From assembly GCF_013390595.1 (NCBI RefSeq), contig NZ_JACAWV010000016.1, positions 1-64,000 on the forward strand: a DNA stretch of 64,000 nucleotides, in the 5' to 3' direction. The notes beneath the pieces were generated by a model. It saw nothing but the letters and a program-made list of their open reading frames with translations, was not told the origin of the DNA and did not search any database. Shown in pieces: positions 55,057-63,897 of this stretch. The stretch's first letter is position 1; every line of letters starts with the position of its first letter. A program made the position numbers and the translations under genes. This stretch comes from Rhizobium sp. RM. Its GTDB lineage: Bacteria; Pseudomonadota; Alphaproteobacteria; Rhizobiales; Rhizobiaceae.

Positions 55057-56052
55057 ATGACCTCGGAACGCGACACATCACAGCAGCCGCCGCTCTCTGT
55101 CAGGGAGGAAGCGGCAGATTGGTTTCTTCTGCTGCAGCAGAAGCCTGACGATCAGGTGCTGCACGCACGGTTCGGCATCTGGTTGTCGCAATCGGATGCG
55201 CACCGTCTGGCGTGGCGCGAAACAAATTCGATGTGGCAGGCGCTGGGCGATGCGTCCGGTCACTACAGGCGTCTGTCTTCTCCTTCAGATCAGGCATCCG
55301 CTCTCTCGTCACCCGTCGTAGCCAGCAGAGGCCACAAGCGGCGCTGGGTCGCGGCCGCCTCGGCCGGTGCACTGTCGCTCTGTTTGAGCTGGTTCGCCCT
55401 GCCGACGGTGATGCTGCATGTTCAGGCTGATCACATCACCACGACGGCCGAAAGCCGGGCGGTCACTCTGGAAGATGGCAGCACGGTTGTTCTTGCCGCC
55501 GACAGCGCCATCAAATCCCGGTTCTCCGATGGCCGTCGCGAAATCACCCTGCTTGCAGGCGAAGCCTTTTTCGATGTCCAGCGGGATGTTTCACGCCCTT
55601 TCATCGTTGATGCCGAAGGTGTGAAGGTCGAGGTCCTCGGCACCGTTTTCGATGTGCGGATGACTTCTGAGACGACGAATGTCGCCCTGGCGAAAGGGCA
55701 GGTCCGGGCGTCATCGGGTAACAACACCAATATTCTCGCGCCTGGAGAAATCGTCAGCATCGATCGCAAGACCGGCGCCATGACGAAAGATGCGATCGGC
55801 ATCGAGGATATCGGCTCATGGCGCGAAGGCCGCCTTTATGTGACGGATGTATCGATCGGTTCGGTCATAGAGTTGCTGCGGCGGTATCATCCGGCCTGGA
55901 TTGCGGTTGCCGACCCTGGCCTCGCGGCTGAAAAGGTCACCGGTATCTATGATCTGACCCATCCGGACCAGGCGTTACGGGCGCTGGTTGATCCGCATGG
56001 GGGCAAGGTGCGCGCCGTCTCGTCCGCCTTGAGGGTCGTCAGCCGTTATTGA
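55057..56052 (+). CDS. hasS: FecR-like anti-sigma factor
   Basis: This 331-residue regulator has the N-terminal FecR cytoplasmic domain (about 14-60, EEAADWFLLLQQ), one membrane segment (about 93-115), and the periplasmic FecR/STN-like part (RAVTLEDGSTVVLAADSAIKSRF, LLAGEAFFDVQRD). It would carry the signal from the heme receptor's N-terminal domain to the sigma factor. Position between sigma and receptor genes is diagnostic. The has name is by context. Confidence 0.88.
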   Translation: MTSERDTSQQPPLSVREEAADWFLLLQQKPDDQVLHARFGIWLSQSDAHRLAWRETNSMWQALGDASGHYRRLSSPSDQASALSSPVVASRGHKRRWVAAASAGALSLCLSWFALPTVMLHVQADHITTTAESRAVTLEDGSTVVLAADSAIKSRFSDGRREITLLAGEAFFDVQRDVSRPFIVDAEGVKVEVLGTVFDVRMTSETTNVALAKGQVRASSGNNTNILAPGEIVSIDRKTGAMTKDAIGIEDIGSWREGRLYVTDVSIGSVIELLRRYHPAWIAVADPGLAAEKVTGIYDLTHPDQALRALVDPHGGKVRAVSSALRVVSRY

Positions 56053-56207
56053 CCTGAGAATGCTTCCAGCCAGCGAAAGGCGGGAGACATGTCTGGAAAT
56101 CCTTTGGAAACATAGGGATACACTGCTTACGGTCACTAGGAAGAATGACTGAAGTCAAAAACATGAAAATAAAAATCATGTTTTTTGGAAAAACTTGAGT
56201 GAAAACT

Positions 56208-56233
56208 GAAAATTTTCTGTCGCGGCGTTGTCT
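56208..56233 (+). promoter_or_regulatory. Possible ECF-sigma promoter of the heme receptor
   Basis: GAAAAT at 56208-56213 and GTCT at 56230-56233, separated by 16 bp, resemble FecI-type promoters (GGAAAT and a GTC-type -10). It is about 60 bp upstream of the receptor start. The match is partial. Confidence 0.35.
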
Positions 56234-56293
56234 TTAGGTCCGAGAGGGTGCGGAAGACGAAACCGCCTCCGCATCAGGAGAGACAGAAAAGAC

Positions 56294-59134
56294 ATGACGT
56301 TCGGGACAATGAACCGCCTTACCGGCAGAATGAATCGGCCGGCCAAGACATTTAGATACAATCTATTACTGACGACGACAGCCATTTCGCTTCTCTGTGC
56401 CGTTTCGGACAGCGTTGCCCAAAGCGCACCGCCGGCTCAAAACGAGGCCGCTGCAACACGTGGCGTGGCGCGGGCGTTCAACATTCCAGCCCAGCCGCTT
56501 GCCGGTGCGCTCAGCGCTTTCAGCCGCCAGTCCGGCCTTCAGGTGACGCAGGCTGCAGGCACGGCGCGTGGTGTCAGCGGCAATGCCGTTATCGGCAGCT
56601 TCACGCCCGATCAAGCGCTGGCGAGACTGCTGAGCGGCACCGGCATCAATTATCGCATCAGCGGCGACAATGCCGCCGTGATTGGCGAAAGTGCGGGCTC
56701 TTCCGCTGCCGCCGCTGCGTCGGGCGATGGCTCGACGGTGCTCGATACGATCACCGTGGTTGGTCGAGGCGACCGGAATGCAGCCACCGGGTCCGGTTTT
56801 CAGGGTACACCGGACTGGGTTTATGAGGCGCCCGCAAGCGTCAGCGTGGTTTCGCGGGAAGCCATCCAGAACAGTGGCGCGCGCAATGCGCGCGACTTGC
56901 TAGACAATGTCGCAGGTGTCTATGCCAATAGATCCGAGGGCCAGAACCCCGGCATCTCGGTGAACGTGCGCGGTCTGCAGGACCAGAACCGTGTCATCAC
57001 GTCCATCGACGGCGTCCGGCAGAATTTTCAGCGCAGCGGTCATGGCTCCAGCAGTCTGGTTTATGTCGATCCGGCCCTGTTGCGCACCATCGATATCGAG
57101 AAAAGCGGTAACGCGCGTGCAGGCAGTGCCGGTGCGCTTGCCGGTGTCGTCAATTTCCGCACTCTCGAGGCCGGCGATGTGATCAAGTCCGGCGAGACGA
57201 TGGGCGGCTTCCTCGACATTGGTACGGGAACAAACGCCCATAATTTCGAAGGGTCTGCTGCTGGCGCAATGCAGTTTTCGGACAGCTTCTCTTTTCTGGG
57301 GGCGGCCAGTCTCAAGCGTTTCGGCGAATATGATCCGGGCAAGAACGGTGAGCTGAAGCTGTTTAACGACTATTTCGCGCAATATTTCACCCGCACGCTG
57401 AACAGCAACAATGCGCTGGTCTTCACCGGTTCGGAATCGGCTTCCGGTCTTGCCAAGTTCGAAATGCAGCCGCTCGACGACCTGTCGGTCACCGCAAGCT
57501 GGCTGCATCATCGCTCGACATCTTCGCAAGGCTATTATCTGCCCGAAGGCGTGGAAGAAATCGATGTCCAGGCAACGGACCAGACCGTTATCAACGACAC
57601 CGTCTCGCTCACCGGTCATTGGGACCCGGACAGCGACCTGATCGACCTGAAGGCGCAATTGTCGTTCAACAGGCTGGACAACAAGGAAACCCGCGGCTCC
57701 GCCAGCCGCATGGGTACGACATACGAAGATGCCGTCAATTACCGTATGGAAACATGGGGCGGCAGCATCGAGAACACCAGCCTTTTCACGTTGCCTGTCG
57801 GTGAATTGTCTCTGAACTACGGCGTCGAGGCCTTCCATGACAAGGCAAAGACGACCGGCGCCTCCATGATGGACGAGCTGAACGTCATCGACTACAGCTT
57901 CGGTTACAAGGGCACAAATCCAACCGGTTCACGTACTGTTGCCAGCAGTTTTACCAGCGCCACGCTGGAACACGATGATTGGCTGGAGGTTACCGCAGGT
58001 CTCAGATACGACCATTACAACATGTCCGGTTCGACGACCGTGCATTCGCCTCTGCGCTGGCGTGCAGTTCCACAGGCCCCTGTTGCCATCTCGGTTCCAG
58101 GTGCTTGCTTTACCTATCCAGCGTCCGTTTTGGCTGTTCCTTCTTTCATGACATACATCAACTCTCAGGTTGCGACCGGCGCAACGTGGGATCTGGCAAG
58201 TCGTACCCTATGCGCTGTACCCACAATCAAATATGTGCCGCAAGCCGATCTTCAGGTACCCTACATCGAGAGCACCGAGATCAATGTCGACAGGTCCGAA
58301 GGTGCCTGGCTGCCGAGCGCGACGATTGCTGTAAAGCCGTTTGAGTGGCTGCAGCCCTTTGTCAGCTACAGCAAGACTTTCCGTCCTCCGACCATCATGG
58401 AAAGCCTGTTCGCTGGCGGTCACCCCATGGCACCGCCCGGAGCCTACGCGCCCAATTCCTCATTGATTGCCGAGCGCGGTGAGACATGGGAAATCGGCGC
58501 AAACATCCGCCAGGACGGCGTATTCAACGACTATGACACATTTCGCATGAAGGTCGTCGCCTTCAATCGCGACATTGACAACTACATCACCATGGGGCGC
58601 GTCGATCGTTCGGATTTCGCCACCGGAACCGGCAGCGTTGCGACCTATAGCTATGGCAGCTTCGTAAACCTTGTCGGCACAACCAAGATGCGCGGCGTCG
58701 AAATTGAAGGCAGCTACGATGCCGGAGATTATTATATCGGCGGTTCCTACACCCATCTGAAAGCCGATTACGCCAGCGAGTATCTCTATAATGGCAAGGT
58801 CGATTATGCTTATGCCGGTATGGTGTTCGAACCGCCACGCTACAAGATCACGCTGGATGGCGGATTGCGTTTCTTTGATGAGAGGCTGGTGCTCGGCGCA
58901 CGTGCCAACATTGTTGGCGATAGCAAACCGGCATTTGGCTATCTCTCCAACACCTTTGTCACGGACAAATATACCGTCTTCGACATTTATGGGTCTTATG
59001 ACATCAGCGAAAATGCCAAGCTTCGCTTCACGGTGAAAAACGTTGCCGACAAGGCCTATGTGCCGGCCCTTGGTTACTCCGCCCTTCCGGCGCCCGGACG
59101 GACCTTCTCGGCGTCTCTCAATTTCACATTTTGA
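56294..59134 (+). CDS. hasR: HasR-like TonB-dependent heme/hemophore receptor with signalling domain
   Basis: This 946-residue outer-membrane receptor has a signal peptide to about residue 43, an STN signalling domain (about 62-131), a TonB box (DTITVVG, 151-157), plug (about 175-275) and beta barrel. Two histidines fit the heme axial ligands known in HasR: His250 in the plug (RSGHGSS) and His710 in the loop between FRPP (FRAP-like) and PNSSLIAERGETWE (NPNL-like). The hemophore-like gene follows 90 bp downstream. Start ATG 56294; upstream frame to 56228 is not family-like. Confidence 0.85.
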   Translation: MTFGTMNRLTGRMNRPAKTFRYNLLLTTTAISLLCAVSDSVAQSAPPAQNEAAATRGVARAFNIPAQPLAGALSAFSRQSGLQVTQAAGTARGVSGNAVIGSFTPDQALARLLSGTGINYRISGDNAAVIGESAGSSAAAAASGDGSTVLDTITVVGRGDRNAATGSGFQGTPDWVYEAPASVSVVSREAIQNSGARNARDLLDNVAGVYANRSEGQNPGISVNVRGLQDQNRVITSIDGVRQNFQRSGHGSSSLVYVDPALLRTIDIEKSGNARAGSAGALAGVVNFRTLEAGDVIKSGETMGGFLDIGTGTNAHNFEGSAAGAMQFSDSFSFLGAASLKRFGEYDPGKNGELKLFNDYFAQYFTRTLNSNNALVFTGSESASGLAKFEMQPLDDLSVTASWLHHRSTSSQGYYLPEGVEEIDVQATDQTVINDTVSLTGHWDPDSDLIDLKAQLSFNRLDNKETRGSASRMGTTYEDAVNYRMETWGGSIENTSLFTLPVGELSLNYGVEAFHDKAKTTGASMMDELNVIDYSFGYKGTNPTGSRTVASSFTSATLEHDDWLEVTAGLRYDHYNMSGSTTVHSPLRWRAVPQAPVAISVPGACFTYPASVLAVPSFMTYINSQVATGATWDLASRTLCAVPTIKYVPQADLQVPYIESTEINVDRSEGAWLPSATIAVKPFEWLQPFVSYSKTFRPPTIMESLFAGGHPMAPPGAYAPNSSLIAERGETWEIGANIRQDGVFNDYDTFRMKVVAFNRDIDNYITMGRVDRSDFATGTGSVATYSYGSFVNLVGTTKMRGVEIEGSYDAGDYYIGGSYTHLKADYASEYLYNGKVDYAYAGMVFEPPRYKITLDGGLRFFDERLVLGARANIVGDSKPAFGYLSNTFVTDKYTVFDIYGSYDISENAKLRFTVKNVADKAYVPALGYSALPAPGRTFSASLNFTF

Positions 59135-59224
59135 CAGTTTCGCGCGCAGCCAGCGCTACGCGCATCCCCAGGTTCGTCAAGGACGGACATCAATGGAAAA
59201 CAAGCCAACCCAAGGAGACATCCC

Positions 59225-60004
59225 ATGGCTGTTACGATCCAGCAAACTGCAGCAAGCTCTGACCTGCTCAACTACCTCGACAACGTGTGGAAGGCTGACC
59301 AGCTCTACCGTGGTCACGGTGACTTCAGCCCGGCACCGGCAGGCAGCAGCGGAAGCTATGACCAGTGGATTGCTGGCAACTCCGGCACATCGCAGTCGGC
59401 TCTTCTGATGCAGGGTGATTTCGGTTACGCGCCTCCCGGCGGTTTTACCGGTACCGTCAGCAGCCTGACCTTCGGTGACAATCTTTCCGGCAACGCCGCT
59501 TCCAATTGGTCGCTTGGCAACGCTGAACTCACCGTGACAGGCATCGTGTCCAACACGACATTCGCAACCGCAATCTATGTGGCTTCGAACTACGGTACGA
59601 CCGATTCCCAGACCGTTGGCACCCGCACGCTCGGCGGCTTCAAAGCCTACTTTGCCGAGCAGGGCACCAACCAGCTCGGTACATCCGGCAATGACAAGCA
59701 GTACAGCTTTGCCGGAAGCGACACCTTTACGGGTGGCCTTGGAGACGACACATTTGTGTTCGGCAGCAATTGGGGCAGCGATATCATCACCGATTTCGGC
59801 GATGTCGCAGGCAACAACGACATCATCGACCTGACGGCGATCGCAGGTATCACTGACATCAACGACCTCCTGTACAATCACACCAACTTCGCTGATGGCG
59901 CAGGCGTTCTGACGATCTTCGACGGTGCGAACACCATCCAGGTCAACGGTTACGTTGGAACGGACATCTTCACGCTCGCCAGCAACGGCAGCATACTGGT
60001 CTAA
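59225..60004 (+). CDS. hasA: HasA-like hemophore with C-terminal RTX tail
   Basis: This 259-residue secreted protein has no signal peptide, as type I substrates do. Residues about 1-140 resemble HasA in layout: a helical start (DLLNYLDNVWKADQLYRGHGDF), then a GDFGY strand and the SSLTFGDNLSG segment close to HasA's LDSLSFGDGLSG. His31 and Tyr68 line up with the two heme ligands of Serratia HasA (His32, Tyr75). Residues 152-259 add an RTX-type tail with GGLGDDTFV (170-178) and a DIITDFGD calcium-repeat end. Ordinary HasA proteins are about 190-205 residues and lack this tail. ATG 59225 has AAGGAGA. Confidence 0.75.
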   Translation: MAVTIQQTAASSDLLNYLDNVWKADQLYRGHGDFSPAPAGSSGSYDQWIAGNSGTSQSALLMQGDFGYAPPGGFTGTVSSLTFGDNLSGNAASNWSLGNAELTVTGIVSNTTFATAIYVASNYGTTDSQTVGTRTLGGFKAYFAEQGTNQLGTSGNDKQYSFAGSDTFTGGLGDDTFVFGSNWGSDIITDFGDVAGNNDIIDLTAIAGITDINDLLYNHTNFADGAGVLTIFDGANTIQVNGYVGTDIFTLASNGSILV

Positions 60005-60016
60005 GAAATAGCTGTC

Positions 60017-61849
60017 GTGTTTCGAACCTCACAGCAGACGCCGTCGCAGCCTATGGCTGCGGCGGGGGTCTCCACCCTTAGACCAGCGGTCGTTTGCATA
60101 GCCCTGATGAGTGGTGTGGTCAACATTCTGGCCCTGACCTCTCCTCTCTTCATGCTCCAGGTCTACGATCGCGTCCTGTCCAGCCGAAGCGTTTCGACGC
60201 TTGTCGGTCTCGCCGTTCTCGCGGCGGGCCTTTATGCATTTCAGGCCCTGCTCGACATCATTCGCGCGCGAATTCTGCTGCGGATCGGCGACAGCGTCGA
60301 CCACGCGCTTTCCGCCCGCGTGCACGACGCCATCATACGCCTTCCCCTCTTGTCGCGGATGCAGGGTGACGGTTTGCAGCCACTTCGCGATCTCGACAAT
60401 GTCCGTGGGTTTCTCTCAAGTCCCGGACCCACCGCGCTTTTCGATCTGCCCTGGATGCCCCTCTATCTCGGCATCTGCTTCCTTTTCCATTTCTGGATCG
60501 GCGTGACTGCCCTGGTGGGCGCAATCATTCTGGTCTCGTTGACGATCATCACAAATTCGCTGTCCCGCAAGCCCGCGCAGGACGCCATACGCCACGGAAT
60601 AAACCGCAATGCGCTGATGGAAGCTAGCCGTCGCAATGCCGAGGTTGTTCAGGCCATGGGCCTGTCGAAGCGTCTTTCCGCCCGCTGGCAGCGCGCTAAT
60701 GCCGATTACCTCAACGCCAATCGAATCAGTGGCGATGTCGCCGGAAACCTCGGCGGCGTGGCGAAGGCCCTGCGCATCGTGCTGCAATCCGCCATTCTGG
60801 GCGTCGGCGCCTGGCTCGTGATCGAGCAGGAGGCATCCGGTGGCGTCATGATCGCCAGTTCGATCATGATGGGACGCGCCCTTGCACCTGTCGATCTCGC
60901 CATTGCAAGCTGGAAACCGCTCATCATGGCGCGGCAAAGCTGGACACGGCTTCAGGAGCTTCTGGTCAGGGTTCCGGAAAAAGCCGACGTATTGCCGCTG
61001 CCGAAGCCCCAAAAGGAGTTGCGGGTCGAAAACGTTGCCATTGTGCCACCGGGTGAAAAGCAGGCGACCGTCGCGGGTGTCGGCTTCACGGTGGCGGCGG
61101 GCAATGCTGTCGGCATTATCGGCGCATCTGGATCGGGCAAATCGACGCTGGCACGTGCGCTTGTCGGGGCATGGCTACCCGCGCAGGGCAAGATCCGCTT
61201 CGATGGCGCCAGCCTGCAACAATGGGACGTGGAAGAACTCGGCCGTCATATCGGCTATCTTTCCCAAGGCGTCGAACTTTTCGATGGCACGATTTCCGAA
61301 AACATCGCCCGCTTCGAAGAGAACCTCGATGCCGAAAAAATCGTTGCCGCAGCGAAAATGGCTGGTGCGCACGAACTGATCCTGCGCTTTGAAAACGGCT
61401 ATGAAACGCGCATCGGCGAGGGTGGCTCTGCGCTTTCGGCTGGCCAGAGGCAACGGATCGGCCTTGCCCGCGCACTCTATGACGACCCCTTTATTGTCGT
61501 GATGGACGAGCCGAACGCCAATCTCGACGCCGAGGGCGAAATGGCCGTTGTGCGCGCCATTGAGTCTGTAAAGGCGAGAAACGGCATTGCCATCGTTATC
61601 GCACACCGTCCAAGCGCCATCGGTGTCGTCGATCTCGTGGGCGTGATGGAAGGCGGGCGGATGAAGGCCTTCGGTCCGCGAGACGAAGTCCTGTCAAAGG
61701 TACTTCGCAATCCGCAGTCGGCCGCGCCGGTGCCTGTCACGGCAACGATGGCGCCTGTCACGTCCCGTTCCGTCAATCCGCTCCGTGTCGTGGCAAACCC
61801 GGTGCCGGCAAACCAGCAGCAAGAGGACGTCGCAGATGCCGAACGCTGA
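60017..61849 (+). CDS. hasD: HasD-like type I secretion ABC transporter
   Basis: This 610-residue exporter has an N-terminal membrane domain and a C-terminal ATPase (Walker [15 protein letters not shown], signature LSAGQRQRIGLARA, Walker B FIVVMDEPNANLD). It is a close-looking paralogue of the exporter at 42368. It follows the hemophore by 12 bp, so it should export the HasA-like protein. The GTG start at 60017 has a weak ribosome site; ATG 60053 is an alternative. The last 60 residues are a poorly conserved tail. Confidence 0.88.
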   Translation: MFRTSQQTPSQPMAAAGVSTLRPAVVCIALMSGVVNILALTSPLFMLQVYDRVLSSRSVSTLVGLAVLAAGLYAFQALLDIIRARILLRIGDSVDHALSARVHDAIIRLPLLSRMQGDGLQPLRDLDNVRGFLSSPGPTALFDLPWMPLYLGICFLFHFWIGVTALVGAIILVSLTIITNSLSRKPAQDAIRHGINRNALMEASRRNAEVVQAMGLSKRLSARWQRANADYLNANRISGDVAGNLGGVAKALRIVLQSAILGVGAWLVIEQEASGGVMIASSIMMGRALAPVDLAIASWKPLIMARQSWTRLQELLVRVPEKADVLPLPKPQKELRVENVAIVPPGEKQATVAGVGFTVAAGNAVGIIGASGSGKSTLARALVGAWLPAQGKIRFDGASLQQWDVEELGRHIGYLSQGVELFDGTISENIARFEENLDAEKIVAAAKMAGAHELILRFENGYETRIGEGGSALSAGQRQRIGLARALYDDPFIVVMDEPNANLDAEGEMAVVRAIESVKARNGIAIVIAHRPSAIGVVDLVGVMEGGRMKAFGPRDEVLSKVLRNPQSAAPVPVTATMAPVTSRSVNPLRVVANPVPANQQQEDVADAER

Positions 61850-63146
61850 AGCACTTACCACCCATCGTTCGATCCGGCGCCATCTGACGGCCGGTGTCAT
61901 TGTCAGCGTTGCGCTGGTTGCCGGCGCAGGCGGTTGGGCGGCGGCAACCGATCTTGCTGGGGCGGTTGTCGCCAGCGGGCATTTCGTCGTCGATAGCTAC
62001 GTCAAGAAGATCCAGCATCCGACAGGCGGCGTTGTCGGTGAAATCTTGGTGCGCGAAGGCGAGAAGGTCGAAGCGGGACAGGTCCTTCTGCGTCTCGATG
62101 AAACGCAGACCAAGGCCAATCTTGCCATTGTCACCAAACGCCTGAACGAACTGTCGGCCCGTATGGCCAGGCTTGAAGCAGAGCGGGACGATCTTGCCGC
62201 CATCGTCTTTCCCGAGGACCTGCTGAGCGCTGGCAACGATCTCGACGCGCAAGCGGCCGTTCGCAGCGAAAAACGCCTGTTTGAAGCGCGCCGTGATGCC
62301 AGAGAAGGCAAAAAGGCGCAGCTTCTCGAGCGTATTTCGCAATATGAGCACGAAGGCGAAGGACTGAAGGCACAACAGATCGCCTATGAGCGCGGTCTTG
62401 AGGTTCTGGAACAGGAAATCGTCTCCCTCAGATCACTACGGGAGCAGGGTGCCGTTTCCGTTCAGCGCCTTAACGGGCTTGAAACCCAGGCTGCCACCTT
62501 CGGCGGCGAGCGCGGTGAAAAGATCGCCTATCAGGCGCAGGTCGCCGGCCGCATTTCCGAAACCAGACTGCAGATCATTTCGATCGATCAGGATCTGAAA
62601 ACGGAAGTCGGTCGCGAGCTGCGCGAGATACAGGGGCAGCTTGGCGAATATGTCGAGCGCAAGGTCGCGGCCGAGGACCAACTGAAACGCATCAACATCG
62701 TCGCGCCGCAGGCCGGCATGATCCATCAACTCAGCACCCATACCGTGGGGGGCGTCATTTCTCCTGCCGATGTTGTCATGTCCATCGTGCCGGATGCCGA
62801 TAAGCTGGCACTTGAGGCACAGATTTCGCCGCAGGACATCGATCAGATTGTCGTCGGCCAGAAAGCCATGCTGCGTTTGTCCGCCTTCAATCTGCGCACC
62901 ACGCCGGAGTTGACCGGGGAGGTGAGCCGGGTGGGCGCCGATCTGACGCAGGATCAGCGCACAGGTATGTCCTATTACCTCGTGCGACTATCGGTACCGG
63001 CATCGGAACTCACAAAATTGCAGGATCTGAGCCTGGTGCCGGGTATGCCCGCCGAAGCCTTTATCGCGACAGGCGAGAGAACCGCATTGTCCTATCTGGT
63101 CAAACCGCTGTCCGATCAGATCAACCGTGCTTTCCGGGAAGAGTGA
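61836..63146 (+). CDS. hasE: HasE-like type I secretion membrane fusion protein
   Basis: This 436-residue adaptor has one membrane segment (about residues 18-38), a barrel-sandwich/coiled-coil core (about 95-285) and a C-terminal beta domain with APQAGMIHQLSTHTVGG. It is paralogous to the adaptor at 44107. Start ATG 61836 has GAGGACG and overlaps the end of the ABC gene by 14 bp. It would connect the exporter to an outer-membrane TolC-type channel encoded elsewhere. Confidence 0.88.
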   Translation: MPNAEALTTHRSIRRHLTAGVIVSVALVAGAGGWAAATDLAGAVVASGHFVVDSYVKKIQHPTGGVVGEILVREGEKVEAGQVLLRLDETQTKANLAIVTKRLNELSARMARLEAERDDLAAIVFPEDLLSAGNDLDAQAAVRSEKRLFEARRDAREGKKAQLLERISQYEHEGEGLKAQQIAYERGLEVLEQEIVSLRSLREQGAVSVQRLNGLETQAATFGGERGEKIAYQAQVAGRISETRLQIISIDQDLKTEVGRELREIQGQLGEYVERKVAAEDQLKRINIVAPQAGMIHQLSTHTVGGVISPADVVMSIVPDADKLALEAQISPQDIDQIVVGQKAMLRLSAFNLRTTPELTGEVSRVGADLTQDQRTGMSYYLVRLSVPASELTKLQDLSLVPGMPAEAFIATGERTALSYLVKPLSDQINRAFREE

Positions 63147-63223
63147 TCGTGCAGGCCGCCGATTTCGGCGGCGGCATGTCGAGGCGGGGGTGATGGCGGC
63201 GAACGCATAAGGGAGGAAGAAAG

Positions 63224-63715
63224 ATGCGACTGAAACGCGAATCCGAAGTGGCGATTGCCATTCTGGCGGCCTGCGCCAATGCCAAAGGCGGGCAGATCCG
63301 CACGGTAGAGGCGGCGCGTGCAGCCGGCACGACAGCAAGCTTTGCTGCACAGGTCGTGCCATCTCTGGTTCAGGCCGGGCTCATTGAAGCCCGGCGGGGG
63401 CGACGCGGCGGTCTCGCCCTCACCCAACCGGCCGGCGATATCCTGCTCGGCGATGTCATCGCCAGAATGCAGCCCGAACTGATCGCTTCGGCACGGACAG
63501 AAGAAAATCTCACTGGTCGCGATCCGACGGCTGAACTCTGCAAAATCGTGATGGGCGCCGACGATGTCATCCGCGCCTATCTCGACCGCTTCTCGATCGC
63601 CGACCTCGCCAATAAAAACCGCCCCGGCCCTCTCCAGCAGGATCGCCGCAAAAAAGGAAGCGACCACAAGACGTATTCAGCCAAGACCAGTCTGCCTGAT
63701 GAGATCTGTCGTTGA
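63224..63715 (+). CDS. Rrf2 family-like transcriptional regulator without the cluster cysteines
   Basis: This 163-residue protein has an Rrf2-type winged helix (EVAIAILAACANAKGGQIRTVEAARAAGTTASFAAQVVPSLVQAGLI, about residues 8-55, then the RGRRGGLALTQPA wing). The three cysteines that hold an iron-sulfur cluster in IscR/NsrR/RirA are absent: only Cys17, Cys106 and Cys162 exist, and these are not in cluster spacing. It is a stand-alone gene after the has locus and before an Hsp70 gene. Its inducer is unknown. Confidence 0.8.
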   Translation: MRLKRESEVAIAILAACANAKGGQIRTVEAARAAGTTASFAAQVVPSLVQAGLIEARRGRRGGLALTQPAGDILLGDVIARMQPELIASARTEENLTGRDPTAELCKIVMGADDVIRAYLDRFSIADLANKNRPGPLQQDRRKKGSDHKTYSAKTSLPDEICR

Positions 63716-63897
63716 GGCCGCATCTCGCTGCAGAGCCGGTCATCGTTGTCTGGGTGCCTTACAGGCCGTGACGTGATGAACAGGTTGGTAACCAAGAACA
63801 ATTGCGGCTTGCCACGCCTGCCCAATAAAGCTTTTCGAAAAGCTGAACAGACTTTAAAGCCGGATCAAATTCATCCATAAGTTTTAGAGTTTTACAC

